Shown: positions 8,310 to 17,862, numbered from the stretch's first letter. The stretch is DNA of 64,000 nt from Flavobacteria bacterium BAL38 (GCA_000169355.1 AAXX01000008.1:1-64000); one strand, 5' to 3'. Made by a program: numbers and translations. The notes: generated by a model not told the origin, from the sequence alone.

Positions 8310-10217
8310 CTAGAGTTTGCCATCTTTAATTTCATCCACTATTTCAGGATTTAATAAAGTGGAAATATCTCCAAAATTAGAGAAGTCTCCTTCAGCAATC
8401 TTTCTTAATATTCTGCGCATGATTTTACCCGAACGTGTTTTTGGTAAACCACTAACAAATTGAATTTTATCTAATTTCGCAATCGGGCCAATTTGATCAG
8501 AAATTTGTTGATTAATCTCTTTTGCAAGGTTATTTTTATCACGACTTTCTCCAGTTTCTTTCAGAATTACAAATCCATATAATGCATTTCCTTTGATATC
8601 ATGTGGGAAGCCTACAATTGCACTTTCTGCTACTGCTGGATGTTCGTTGATGGCATCTTCAATTGGAGCTGTTCCTAAATTATGTCCAGAAACAATAATT
8701 ACATCATCTACTCTACCCGTAATTCTATAATACCCTACTTCATCGCGTAAAGCGCCATCTCCTGTGAAATATTTTCCTGGAAAAGCTGTGAAATAAGTTT
8801 CTTTATAACGTTGGTGATCACCCCAAATGGTTCTCGCCATAGATGGCCATGGGAATTTAATACACAAAGCTCCCGTGACTTGATTTCCTTCAATTTCATT
8901 ACGTAATTCATCCATTAAAACAGGCTGAATTCCTGGTAATGGTAATGAAGCATACGTTGGCTTGGTAGGTGTTACAAACGGAATAGGTGAAATCATAATT
9001 CCTCCCGTTTCGGTTTGCCACCATGTATCTACTAACGGACAGCGCTTTCCTCCTACGTGATCGTTATACCAGTGCCAAGCTTCCTCGTTAATAGGCTCTC
9101 CAACCGAACCAATTACTTTTAATGAGGTTAATGGAAACTTTTGAACAAAATCTAAACTTTCTTTTGCCAATGCACGAATTGCTGTTGGAGCTGTATAAAA
9201 CTGAGTAATTTTATGTTTTTCAATCACTTCCCAAAAACGACTAAAGTCTGGATAAGAAGGTACTCCTTCAAAAATCACTGTGGTAGCACCATTTAAAAGT
9301 GGTCCGTATAAAATATAAGAGTGACCTGTAATCCATCCAATATCTGCTGTACACCAATACACGTCATTTTCTTCGTAATTGAACACATTTTTAAACGTAT
9401 AAGCGGTATACACCATATAACCAGCAGTTGAATGAACCATTCCTTTTGGTTTTCCGGTAGAACCCGAAGTATATAAAATAAATAACGGATCTTCTGCATC
9501 CATTATTTCAGCAATATTATTTCCTAAAGCAGCATCTAATAAAGGTTGTAGCCATAAATCTCTACCTTCTTTCATCGTTACTTCTGTATTAGTTCTATTA
9601 ACAACTAAAACCGTATCAACTGAAGGACATTTTTCTAAAGCTTCGTCAACAATTCCTTTTAAATCGATTGATTTATTACCTCTATAACTTCCATCTGAAG
9701 TAATTACCATTTTACACTCGCTATCATTAATACGACTAGCAACTGCCGAAGATGAAAATCCTGCAAATACAACAGAATGTATAGCACCAATTCGTGCACA
9801 AGCCAAAACAGCAACGGCTAATTCTGGAATCATGGGTAAATAGATACAAACTCTATCTCCTTTTTTGATACCTTGATCTCTTAGAACATTTGCCATTTTT
9901 GAAACACGAACGTATAATTCGTTATAAGAAATATGCTGAGCTACTTCACTTGGATCATTAGGTTCAAAAATAATAGCAGTTTTATCGCCTCTTTTTGCTA
10001 AATGTCTATCAATACAGTTTTTTGTAATGTTTACTTTCGCATTTAGAAACCACTTAAAATTAGCTTCCTGCATGTCAACTTCAAAAACTTTATCCCATTT
10101 TTGATACCATGTGAAATTTTCATCGGCTATACGATCCCAAAATTTTCTTGGTTCTCGCACCGACTTCTTATACATTTTAAAGTAGTTTTCTAAATCGTGT
10201 ATTTTATAATAACTCAT
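8310..10217 (-). CDS. acs: Acetyl-CoA synthetase (acetate-CoA ligase, AMP-forming)
   Basis: A 635-residue enzyme, close to the usual 650. It converts acetate, ATP and CoA to acetyl-CoA via acetyl-AMP. The ACS N-terminal domain is followed by the adenylation P-loop (LYTSGSTGKPKGM near residue 248), SVGEPI with the pocket valine before GEP, DTWWQTETGG with the acetate-pocket tryptophan, and the hinge GRVDDVIIVSGHNLGTAPIE. The C-terminal PKTRSGKIMRRIL holds the catalytic lysine that is the usual target of reversible acetylation. It is the last gene of the carboxylate block. Its own upstream region carries the 17-nt element shared with the PrpE-like gene, so it is likely induced with it. Confidence 0.96.
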   Translation of the reverse strand: MSYYKIHDLENYFKMYKKSVREPRKFWDRIADENFTWYQKWDKVFEVDMQEANFKWFLNAKVNITKNCIDRHLAKRGDKTAIIFEPNDPSEVAQHISYNELYVRVSKMANVLRDQGIKKGDRVCIYLPMIPELAVAVLACARIGAIHSVVFAGFSSSAVASRINDSECKMVITSDGSYRGNKSIDLKGIVDEALEKCPSVDTVLVVNRTNTEVTMKEGRDLWLQPLLDAALGNNIAEIMDAEDPLFILYTSGSTGKPKGMVHSTAGYMVYTAYTFKNVFNYEENDVYWCTADIGWITGHSYILYGPLLNGATTVIFEGVPSYPDFSRFWEVIEKHKITQFYTAPTAIRALAKESLDFVQKFPLTSLKVIGSVGEPINEEAWHWYNDHVGGKRCPLVDTWWQTETGGIMISPIPFVTPTKPTYASLPLPGIQPVLMDELRNEIEGNQVTGALCIKFPWPSMARTIWGDHQRYKETYFTAFPGKYFTGDGALRDEVGYYRITGRVDDVIIVSGHNLGTAPIEDAINEHPAVAESAIVGFPHDIKGNALYGFVILKETGESRDKNNLAKEINQQISDQIGPIAKLDKIQFVSGLPKTRSGKIMRRILRKIAEGDFSNFGDISTLLNPEIVDEIKDGKL

Positions 10218-10243
10218 TTTTTAGTTTTTTTTATATTGATAAT

Positions 10244-10299
10244 GTAAATATAGCTAATCTATTTTTTGAATTCCATATTATTTTGCTAAATAGGTATAG
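10244..10299 (-). promoter_or_regulatory. acs promoter region with shared 17-nt upstream element
   Basis: On the minus strand, CTATACCTATTTAGCAA (10283-10299; plus strand TTGCTAAATAGGTATAG) lies exactly 30 nt upstream of a -7-like box TATATTTAC (10244-10252), which is 27 nt before the ATG of acs. The same element and spacing occur upstream of the PrpE-like gene. Its position upstream of the core promoter suggests an activator site. The binding protein is not known. Confidence 0.7.
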
Positions 10300-10339
10300 A
10301 TACGTGATTAGTCAAAAATAATTAGTGATTAGCAAAAGG

Positions 10340-12235
10340 CTATTTGAAACAACCTATTTTATCATGTTGTAAAACGGCTCTAATTTCATCTATAATAGCT
10401 TCATCATCAATTGTTGATGGAACTTGAAATGACTCACCATCGGCAATACTTCGCATCATTTTACGTAGTATTTTACCAGATCGGGTTTTTGGCAATCGTT
10501 GTACCATAACAACATCTCTTAATGAAGCTACAGCTCCAATTTGTTCGCGAACTAGTTTAACTACTTCGTGTTGCAATTGAAAATGCTCAATTTCTTCTCC
10601 CGATTTTGCAACAACCAATGCTAACGGAATTTGACCTTTTAGTTCATCATTTATTCCAATAACAGCACATTCTGCAACCGAATGGTGTGATGCTACAATT
10701 TCTTCCATTTCAGCAGTAGACAATCTGTGACCGGCAACATTAATTACATCATCTACTCTACCTGTTATAAAAATATAATCCTCATCATCTTTAAAGCCAC
10801 CATCTCCAGAGAAATAATAACCCGGAAATTTATTCAAATATCCCGCTTTAAATCGTTCATTATCTTTCCATAAATCTAATAAAGTTCCTGGAGGCAATGG
10901 TAATTTGATTACTACATAACCTTCTTCATTAGGACCTAATTCCTGACCGTTTTCACCAAAAATTCTGATATCGTAACCTGTAACTGCTTTACCTGCTGAG
11001 CCTGGTTTTATAGGTAAATACTCCACTCCCATCATATTAGCAATCATCGGCCAACCCGATTCGGTTTGCCACCAATGGTCGATAGCGGGAACTGGAATGT
11101 GTTCGCGATACCAATCTAAAGTAGCTACATCGCAGCGCTCACCTGCTAAAAATTGAATTCGTAAACTTGATAAATCGTATTTTTTTATAAAATCGCCATT
11201 TGGATCTTCTTTTTTAATAGCTCTAATTGCTGTTGGAGCCGTAAACATCACGCTAACTTTGTGTTCTGCAATTACGCGCCAAAAGGTACTTGCATCTGGA
11301 GTACGAATTGGCTTTCCTTCAAACAGAACAGTTGTGTTTCTATTAATAAGCGGACCATAGACAATATAACTATGTCCTACAACCCATCCCACATCGGAAG
11401 CAGCCCAAAAAACTTCTCCTTCTTTTGCATCATAAATATGTTGCATAGAAAATTTAAGTGCTGTTACATAACCTCCTGTATCTCTGACGATTCCTTTTGG
11501 TTTTCCTGTCGTGCCAGAGGTGTATAAAATATATAAAGGATGAGACGAATTTACTTGTAAACAATCAGCTTCTTCAGATCCATAAACTAATGCATGATAG
11601 TCGACATCGTATTTTTTAAATGGTACTTTAGCTCCTAATTTTCGATTAAAAACAACTACTTTTTTGGGTTTATGATTAGCCAGCGCTATAGCTTCATCAA
11701 CTAAAGGTTTATAAGCAATTAATCGATCAATTTCAATTCCAGAAGAAGCAGTTAAGATAACTTTTGGTTCGCAATCATCTATTCGAATAGCTAATTCATG
11801 TGGCGCAAATCCTCCAAAAACAACAGAATGCGTTACTCCTATTCTAGCACAAGCTAACATTGCAAAAGCGGCTTGCGGAATCATAGGCATATAGATAACA
11901 GCAGTATCCCCTTTTTTCAACCCAAGCGAAAGTAAACCGCCAGCTAATTTGGCAACTTCTGATTTAACTTCGTTAAATGTATACTTTTTAACAGTTTGTG
12001 TTACTGGTGAGTCATAAATTATAGCAACTTCATCGCCAAATCCATCTTCTATATGTTTATCTACTGCTAAATAACAAGCATTCAATTCTCCATCTTCAAA
12101 CCATAATGGATAATTGTTAGCGTCATTAGATAAGATTGAACTCGGTTTTTTAGACCAAGCAATTTTTTTTGATTGTTCTGTCCAGAAATCTACTGCAGAT
12201 TCTTTACTATTTTTATATAATTCTTGATAATTCAT
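10340..12235 (-). CDS. prpE: Propionyl-CoA synthetase-like acyl-CoA synthetase (PrpE/ACSS3 type)
   Basis: A 631-residue AMP-forming ligase of the Acs superfamily. It has LYTSGTTGKPKGIV, DHWWQTESGW, GRVDDVINVAGHRLSTAEME and PKTRSGKILRKMM in the expected order. Where Acs has SVGEP, this protein has LAGERCD: the bulky pocket valine is replaced by alanine, the change associated with propionate preference in PrpE enzymes. It probably activates propionate or other short acids; acetate activity cannot be excluded. It lies upstream of acs on the same strand but has its own promoter with the same 17-nt element, so the two form a co-regulated pair. Confidence 0.85.
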   Translation of the reverse strand: MNYQELYKNSKESAVDFWTEQSKKIAWSKKPSSILSNDANNYPLWFEDGELNACYLAVDKHIEDGFGDEVAIIYDSPVTQTVKKYTFNEVKSEVAKLAGGLLSLGLKKGDTAVIYMPMIPQAAFAMLACARIGVTHSVVFGGFAPHELAIRIDDCEPKVILTASSGIEIDRLIAYKPLVDEAIALANHKPKKVVVFNRKLGAKVPFKKYDVDYHALVYGSEEADCLQVNSSHPLYILYTSGTTGKPKGIVRDTGGYVTALKFSMQHIYDAKEGEVFWAASDVGWVVGHSYIVYGPLINRNTTVLFEGKPIRTPDASTFWRVIAEHKVSVMFTAPTAIRAIKKEDPNGDFIKKYDLSSLRIQFLAGERCDVATLDWYREHIPVPAIDHWWQTESGWPMIANMMGVEYLPIKPGSAGKAVTGYDIRIFGENGQELGPNEEGYVVIKLPLPPGTLLDLWKDNERFKAGYLNKFPGYYFSGDGGFKDDEDYIFITGRVDDVINVAGHRLSTAEMEEIVASHHSVAECAVIGINDELKGQIPLALVVAKSGEEIEHFQLQHEVVKLVREQIGAVASLRDVVMVQRLPKTRSGKILRKMMRSIADGESFQVPSTIDDEAIIDEIRAVLQHDKIGCFK

Positions 12236-12268
12236 TTGTTATATTGAATTTATATTATTTTTTCTTCA

Positions 12269-12324
12269 GTAAATTTAAAGAATATAATAAAGCCAAATGA
12301 ATTAATCTTGCTAAATAGGTATAG
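12269..12324 (-). promoter_or_regulatory. prpE promoter region with shared 17-nt upstream element
   Basis: The minus-strand element CTATACCTATTTAGCAA (12308-12324) is 30 nt upstream of the -7-like box TAAATTTAC (12269-12277), 33 nt before the ATG at 12235. The element is identical in sequence and spacing to that of acs. Confidence 0.7.
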
Positions 12325-12462
12325 TTCAATAGTGTTTATTTAATGAAAAAGTAAAAACTAAAGGATAAAATATAAATATTCTATTTCTTTAGTTTAGTAA
12401 CATCTTTATTTAAATAGGAAAAGTAATAAAAATAAAAATTAGTTTTAGATATTGCTAAGAAA

Positions 12463-12825
12463 TTAAGCTAACAACTCCTCTACTTTCTCCACCACTTTCT
12501 TTATAGAAAATGGCTTTGTTAAATAAGCATCGGCACCAAGAGCTAGTCCTTTTTCAATATCACTTTCTTTATTTTTTGCAGATAAAAACATCACTTTGGT
12601 GTGTGTTAAATTAGCATCTTTTCTAATTTGTTCTAAAGTAGCAAAACCGTCCACCATTGGCATCATGATGTCTAAAATAATTATATCAGGAAAATTAGTT
12701 TTCAAAATATCTAATGCTTCTTGACCATCTCGCGCTATAAAAACTTCGTAGTTACTTTTTTTAAAGGTATATTCGAGCGTCATCACAATATTAGGTTCGT
12801 CGTCTACTATTAAAATCTTCTTCAT
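12463..12825 (-). CDS. Response regulator, receiver domain only
   Basis: 120 residues, a complete CheY-type receiver and nothing more. The acidic pair is in VDDEPN, the phospho-acceptor is Asp52 in IILDIMMPMVDG, and the conserved lysine is Lys104 in TKPF. There is no DNA-binding output domain, so it cannot act directly as a transcription factor. It overlaps the stop of the transporter-kinase gene by 4 nt (ATGA-type overlap), so it is the cognate partner. The CrbS/CrbR systems of Proteobacteria use a LuxR-type regulator; here the output must pass through another protein or through protein-protein contacts. Confidence 0.95.
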   Translation of the reverse strand: MKKILIVDDEPNIVMTLEYTFKKSNYEVFIARDGQEALDILKTNFPDIIILDIMMPMVDGFATLEQIRKDANLTHTKVMFLSAKNKESDIEKGLALGADAYLTKPFSIKKVVEKVEELLA

Positions 12826-15524
12826 AAATCTGTATTTTCATTGTTTTTTAAAGGTAATGTAAAAGAAATTGAAGCTCCTTTAGTACTTGGTTCTGCCCAA
12901 ATTTTACCTTTATGATGTTCTATAATTTGTTTACAAATGGCTAATCCTAATCCGCTACCAACAGGTTTTTTAAAATTTTGATTAGATGCTTGATAAAATT
13001 TGTCAAAGATAACATCAAAATCATTAGGATTTATACCTTTTCCGTTATCTTGAACAGAAGTAATGACAAATTCGTCTTTAATTAGAACTTGAATTGAAAT
13101 TAATCCATCATTATCAGGACAAAATTTAATAGCATTTGATACTAAATTAGTAATTACTTGAATAATTCGATCTTCATCATAATAAGCCAAAACAGTATCT
13201 TTACTTTCGATGTAAATACTAATATTTTTATTTTTTATTAATTGTTTTAATGGCTCAATTGAATTTTCAATCGTTGCAATTAAATTATTTTGTTTAGGAT
13301 GAATGGTTTGTTTACCGGTCTCAAATTTCTCCAAGTCTAAAATTTTATCAATCAAACGATTTAATCTGTCAGATTCAGAGATAATATTTTGCAAAAACTG
13401 CTTTCTTAACTCTTCTGGAATTTCATCATCATCATGTAAAATCTCACTTGCAGCACGAATAGCTGTTATTGGTGTTCTAAGTTCGTGAGTTACAGTGTCT
13501 AAAAATTCGTCTTTTTGAATGTCTTTTCTAACCAAGGTTTCATTGGCTTTTTGAAGTTGTGATGTGATTTCTTTTAGTTCTTTTGAAGTTTCTAATAGCT
13601 TTTTATTAATAATGATGTTTTCTTTTGATTCTTCTAAAATTTTTAAAACTTCTGGAAGTGTAATTTTTTCTTCTTTTACCACACTAGAAATTAATATTCG
13701 GGCAGAAGCTGTTCCAATATGACCTGTTAATAGATTTTCAGCAAATTTTACCAATCGAGCATCTGCTAATTCTTGATTTTTATCAACATTATATTTTAAA
13801 TTAAAGATATTTAAAGCTCTTTTAGTTCTTTCGTTTCCTAAAAACCGAATTAATACTTTTTCAATATCACTGGTATAAGCGGTTCCTTTCCAAACGAAAG
13901 CATTTTCATGGTTATTACTATATTTATCTATATCTACATACATTTCAGCATAGTTTCTTTCACGATAATTTCCTTTAAAACTAACCGAAACAGCGAAATA
14001 AGTTAAAGTGTTAAACAACATGCTCCAAAATAAAGCATGAGGAACAGGTTGCAAATAATTTAACCCAAATAATTCAAATGGCTTTAATAATTCTATTTGA
14101 AAAAGTCCTTCTGAAATAAACGAACTATTACTATTTGTAAGTCCTGTAGCATAAGGAATTAAAAGAGTATAAATACAAACTGAAAAACCGATGATAATAC
14201 TATAAATAGCGCCCATTCTTGAACCTCTTCTCCAAAAAATAGCTCCAAAAAAAGAAGGTGCTAATTGCGCAATGATGACAAACGAAATTAATCCGATAGA
14301 TACTAAATTATAATCTAAGGCAAAAAAACGATAAATGAAATAAGCAGAAATAATTAATAAAAAGATACCAAATTTTCTAATATTGACAATCTTTTTATTA
14401 TTGATAACCTGCTCTTCACTTAGTAATTTTCCTAAAAAGGTATAAGGGATTAATAAATTGTTACTCAACATGGTAGATAAACTAATACTTGAAACTACAA
14501 TCATAGATATAGCTGCAGAAAATCCGCCAAGGAAAACTAAAACAGTTAAAAATGTATTATTGAAATATTGCGGTATTAAAAGGGAATAGGTATCGGCATT
14601 TACATTTTGCCCTTCAAACAAAACATTTCCGCCCCAAGCAATTGGGTAAACAAAAATATTGAACAGTAATAGATACAAAGGAAACAACCAAATAGCAGTT
14701 TTAAGATGACGTTCTCTATTATTCTCAACTACAGAAGTGTGAAATTGACGAGGCAATAAAAAGATAGCAAAAAGAGAAACCATAATTAAAAAGAACCAAT
14801 TTATCCCTTGCTCAAGTCCGCCAATCGTGTTCTTTTCTTTAAAATTTTGTAACAGCGAAGCCTTATCATAAATGTCATCGTAGCCATCAAAAACAAAAAA
14901 AGTAACATAAACCCCAACAATTAAAAAGAAAACAAGTTTTAAAACGCTCTCAATAGCAACGGCTGTAACAATTCCTTTTCTTTTTTCAGAGGCATCAACA
15001 TAACGTGTACCATAATAAGACGCAAATAAAGCAAGTGCAATTGCTACATATGTAGTAGTATCGTTAAATATTAAAGAACTTGAACTGGTTTTAGTAACGA
15101 TATGAAATGTTTCTGAAATTGCTTTTAATTGTAACGCAATGTAGGGTAAAATTCCTGCCATACACACTACAGTAACAATTGCTCCAAGAAAACGACTATT
15201 TCCATATCGAAGTGAAATAAAATCGGCAATACTTGAAATTTTATTTACTCTTGAAATTCTAATGATTTTTTTTAAAATAATGATCCAAGCTGGAATTATA
15301 ATAATAGGTCCAATGTAGATAGGTAAATAATTTAAACCCGAATTTGCAGCTACGCCAATACTTCCATAATACGTCCAAGCAGTACAATACACAGCTAAAG
15401 ACAATGAATAGATATACGAATTATTTATCCATTTGATGTTTTCTTTATTTTCTGCCCAATGTGCAATAAAAAAGAGAATACCCAAATAAATTAACAAGAT
15501 TAAAAGTAATAGAGCACTATTCAT
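12822..15524 (-). CDS. Sodium:solute symporter-fused sensor histidine kinase (CrbS-like)
   Basis: A 900-residue inner-membrane protein. Residues 1 to about 500 form a sodium:solute symporter (SLC5) fold with around 13 membrane segments (for example YSLSLAVYCTAWTYYGSIGV, SLRYGNSRFLGAI, LPRQFHTSVVEN). A linker follows, then a dimerization domain with the phospho-accepting His680 in VTHELRTPITA, and an ATPase domain (NLVSNAIKFCP, DNGKGI, GSGLGLAICKQI). CrbS kinases of this build control acs and acetate utilisation in Vibrio and Pseudomonas. The position next to acs, prpE and a symporter supports the same role here. It overlaps the small membrane gene upstream and the receiver gene downstream. 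Confidence 0.92.
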   Translation of the reverse strand: MNSALLLLILLIYLGILFFIAHWAENKENIKWINNSYIYSLSLAVYCTAWTYYGSIGVAANSGLNYLPIYIGPIIIIPAWIIILKKIIRISRVNKISSIADFISLRYGNSRFLGAIVTVVCMAGILPYIALQLKAISETFHIVTKTSSSSLIFNDTTTYVAIALALFASYYGTRYVDASEKRKGIVTAVAIESVLKLVFFLIVGVYVTFFVFDGYDDIYDKASLLQNFKEKNTIGGLEQGINWFFLIMVSLFAIFLLPRQFHTSVVENNRERHLKTAIWLFPLYLLLFNIFVYPIAWGGNVLFEGQNVNADTYSLLIPQYFNNTFLTVLVFLGGFSAAISMIVVSSISLSTMLSNNLLIPYTFLGKLLSEEQVINNKKIVNIRKFGIFLLIISAYFIYRFFALDYNLVSIGLISFVIIAQLAPSFFGAIFWRRGSRMGAIYSIIIGFSVCIYTLLIPYATGLTNSNSSFISEGLFQIELLKPFELFGLNYLQPVPHALFWSMLFNTLTYFAVSVSFKGNYRERNYAEMYVDIDKYSNNHENAFVWKGTAYTSDIEKVLIRFLGNERTKRALNIFNLKYNVDKNQELADARLVKFAENLLTGHIGTASARILISSVVKEEKITLPEVLKILEESKENIIINKKLLETSKELKEITSQLQKANETLVRKDIQKDEFLDTVTHELRTPITAIRAASEILHDDDEIPEELRKQFLQNIISESDRLNRLIDKILDLEKFETGKQTIHPKQNNLIATIENSIEPLKQLIKNKNISIYIESKDTVLAYYDEDRIIQVITNLVSNAIKFCPDNDGLISIQVLIKDEFVITSVQDNGKGINPNDFDVIFDKFYQASNQNFKKPVGSGLGLAICKQIIEHHKGKIWAEPSTKGASISFTLPLKNNENTDL

Positions 15525-15711
15525 AATAACGTTGTACTACAATCCAAGACATTAAAACAGAAATCAACCAAGCAGAAAATATATAAATATAAATTATTGG
15601 CATTCCTAATAAAGCATCTGCACTATCAAATAATAAAACTATTGGTAAATTAAATACCAAAACTAATATTAACGAAAATACTACTAATTTTTGCTGATGC
15701 CTTTTTTTCAT
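15517..15711 (-). CDS. Small two-helix membrane protein, possible partner of the symporter-kinase
   Basis: 64 residues with a basic start (MKKRHQQK), two hydrophobic helices (VVFSLILVLVFNLPIVLLF and IYIYIFSAWLISVLMSWIVV) and a short tail. The size and topology resemble the DUF485/DUF3311/DUF4212 small subunits that accompany SLC5 transporters. It overlaps the first codons of the symporter-kinase gene by 8 nt, implying coupled translation and a physical partnership. The family is not firmly identified. Confidence 0.7.
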   Translation of the reverse strand: MKKRHQQKLVVFSLILVLVFNLPIVLLFDSADALLGMPIIYIYIFSAWLISVLMSWIVVQRYYE

Positions 15712-15744
15712 TATTTATATTTTATAATGTTTTAAAAATACAAA

Positions 15745-15771
15745 CTCTGCTCTCGAAAAACAAGAGCAGAG
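15745..15771 (-). terminator. Hairpin between symporter and sensor operons
   Basis: CTCTGCTCT (15745-15753) pairs perfectly with AGAGCAGAG (15763-15771) around a 9-nt loop, between the stop of the symporter (15798) and the start of the small membrane gene (15711). The T-run that follows is weak, so partial read-through into the sensor genes is likely. Confidence 0.6.
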
Positions 15772-15797
15772 ATGTAAAATATTTATTTTTAATAAAA

Positions 15798-17552
15798 TTA
15801 ATGTCCAGTTGCTTCTCCTGCACCTGAAGGAATTCTAATATTTTCAACAATATCTTGAACCTCTTGTGGTGGAGCCGGCGTGAAACTATTTACAACAAAT
15901 GCTACTATAAAGTTCACAATCATAGCAATAGTTCCAAATCCTTCAGGAGAAATTCCAAACCACCAACTTGCTTTTAAACCATCAACAGCTTCTTTTCCTC
16001 CGTCAAATATTCCAAATTTGAATTTTAACATATAGAAAAGCATTAATAATAAACCAACAATCATTCCAGAAACAGCACCTTCTTTATTCATTTTCTTATG
16101 GAAAATACCTAAAATAATAGCAGGGAAGAAAGAGGCTGCAGCTAATCCGAAGGCAAGTGCTACGACGGCTGCAACAAATCCTGGAGGATTAATTCCAAAA
16201 TATCCAGCAATTACAACTGCTACTGCAGCTGCTCCACGAGCAGACCATAATTCACCTTTTTCTGAAATATTTGGGTTAATCATTTTTTTGATTAAATCAT
16301 GAGAAACTGATGAAGAGATAACCAATAATAATCCTGCTGCAGTTGATAATGCTGCTGCTAATGCTCCAGCTGCAACTAAAGCAATAACCCAGTTAGGTAA
16401 TTGAGCAATTTCAGGATTTGCTAACACCATGATATCATTATCAATTGTCAACTCACTTCCTTTGTAACCTTTAGCTTCTTGTGCCGCTAAAAACTCCTCA
16501 TTTTTAGATTTATCATTGTAATATTGGATTTTGCCATCTCCATTTTTATCTTCATATTTTAATAAACCTGTTTTTTCCCAATTGGTAAACCATTTAGGCA
16601 TTGTTACATATTCTTTACCGCTTACAGTCTCAATTAAGTTTGTTTTAGCAAATACAGATACTGCTGGAGCAGTTGTATATAAAATAGCAATTAATAATAA
16701 AGCCCATCCTGCAGATTTTCTTGCATCTTTTACTTTTTTAACGGTAAAGAAACGAACAATTACGTGTGGTAATCCTGCAGTTCCAACCATTAACGCTAAA
16801 GTAATTGCAAAAACATCAATCATTGATTTTGAACCGTTTGTATATTCTGCAAAACCTAATTCAGTAGATAAACCATTTAATTTATCTAAAAGATAAGTTT
16901 CACTTCCTGTTACAGTTGCACCCATTCCTAATTGTGGAATTGGATTACCCGTCATTTGAATTGAAATGAAGATTGCTGGAACCATAAAAGCAAAGATTAA
17001 CACACAATATTGTGCTACTTGCGTATAAGTAATTCCTTTCATTCCACCTAAAACGGCATAGAATAAAACGATTATCATTCCAATTACAACTCCAGTTTCA
17101 ATCTCTACTTCTAAGAATCTTGAAAAAACAACCCCTACTCCACGCATTTGACCTGCTACATAAGTAAATGATACAATTAATGCACAAATTACAGCAACAG
17201 TTCTGGCAGTGTTTGAGTAATAACGTTCCCCAATAAAATCGGGCACCGTGAATTTTCCAAATTTTCTTAAATAAGGTGCTAATAATAAGGCTAAAAGCAC
17301 ATATCCACCAGTCCAGCCCATTAAGTAAACAGCTCCGTCATATCCCGCAAAGGAAATAATTCCGGCCATTGAGATAAATGAAGCCGCAGACATCCAATCG
17401 GCAGCAGTTGCCATACCGTTTGCTAAAGGAGAAACACCTCCACCAGCAACATAAAACTCTTTAGTAGATCCAGCTCTACTCCAAATTGCAATTCCAATAT
17501 ATAGGGCAAATGTAATTCCTACAATAATGTAGGTCCAAGTTAATACATCCAT
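15798..17552 (-). CDS. Sodium:carboxylate symporter, VC_2705 subfamily (large subunit)
   Basis: A 584-residue SLC5-fold inner-membrane transporter. MDVLTWTYIIVGITFALYIG and the block ATAADWMSAASFISMAGI match ActP/VC_2705-type symporters for acetate and related acids. The DUF4212 gene immediately upstream is the recognised small partner of this subfamily. A long extracytoplasmic loop contains DKNGDGKIQYYND at residues 335-347, an EF-hand-like Dx[N]xDGxI loop whose twelfth position is Asn instead of Glu. The likely function is uptake of acetate, propionate or similar short acids feeding acs and prpE. It is the third gene of a porin-DUF4212-symporter operon. Confidence 0.9.
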   Translation of the reverse strand: MDVLTWTYIIVGITFALYIGIAIWSRAGSTKEFYVAGGGVSPLANGMATAADWMSAASFISMAGIISFAGYDGAVYLMGWTGGYVLLALLLAPYLRKFGKFTVPDFIGERYYSNTARTVAVICALIVSFTYVAGQMRGVGVVFSRFLEVEIETGVVIGMIIVLFYAVLGGMKGITYTQVAQYCVLIFAFMVPAIFISIQMTGNPIPQLGMGATVTGSETYLLDKLNGLSTELGFAEYTNGSKSMIDVFAITLALMVGTAGLPHVIVRFFTVKKVKDARKSAGWALLLIAILYTTAPAVSVFAKTNLIETVSGKEYVTMPKWFTNWEKTGLLKYEDKNGDGKIQYYNDKSKNEEFLAAQEAKGYKGSELTIDNDIMVLANPEIAQLPNWVIALVAAGALAAALSTAAGLLLVISSSVSHDLIKKMINPNISEKGELWSARGAAAVAVVIAGYFGINPPGFVAAVVALAFGLAAASFFPAIILGIFHKKMNKEGAVSGMIVGLLLMLFYMLKFKFGIFDGGKEAVDGLKASWWFGISPEGFGTIAMIVNFIVAFVVNSFTPAPPQEVQDIVENIRIPSGAGEATGH

Positions 17553-17580
17553 GATATTTTTTTGTTTTTAATTAATTATT

Positions 17581-17838
17581 TTATTCGTCAAATCCGTATT
17601 TTTTATCTAATTTGTTCATCAAACGAACATAGACAAAAATTAAAATAACAAAGACATAGATTGAACCTTGTTGTGCAAACCAAAATCCTAAAGGAAATCC
17701 TCCGATTTTAATTTCGTTTAATGCATCTTTAAAAAGTATTCCTGCTCCATAAGATACAGCAAACCAAATGCTTAATAAAATTAGAAGGTATTTTAAATTT
17801 TCCTTCCAATAAGCCGTAGCGTGTTTTTGATCACTCAT
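17581..17838 (-). CDS. DUF4212 protein, small subunit of the sodium symporter
   Basis: 85 residues with two membrane helices (LKYLLILLSIWFAVSYGAGILF, and one starting FWFAQQGSIYVFVILIFVYV). The family pattern is AYWKxNLKYLLxLLxIWFxVSYGxGI at the N-terminus, then GFPLGFWFAQQGSI and RLMNKLDKKYG. DUF4212 proteins (Na_symport_sm) occur almost always next to VC_2705-type symporters, as here, 28 nt upstream. It probably forms a complex with the symporter. Confidence 0.93.
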   Translation of the reverse strand: MSDQKHATAYWKENLKYLLILLSIWFAVSYGAGILFKDALNEIKIGGFPLGFWFAQQGSIYVFVILIFVYVRLMNKLDKKYGFDE

Positions 17839-17862
17839 AATAATTATAGTTTTGATTGGTTA

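Noticed and set aside
8310..12235. The two synthetases as recent tandem duplicates
   Set aside because: They differ through most of the sequence and at the substrate pocket (SVGEP versus LAGERC); only the promoter element is shared.
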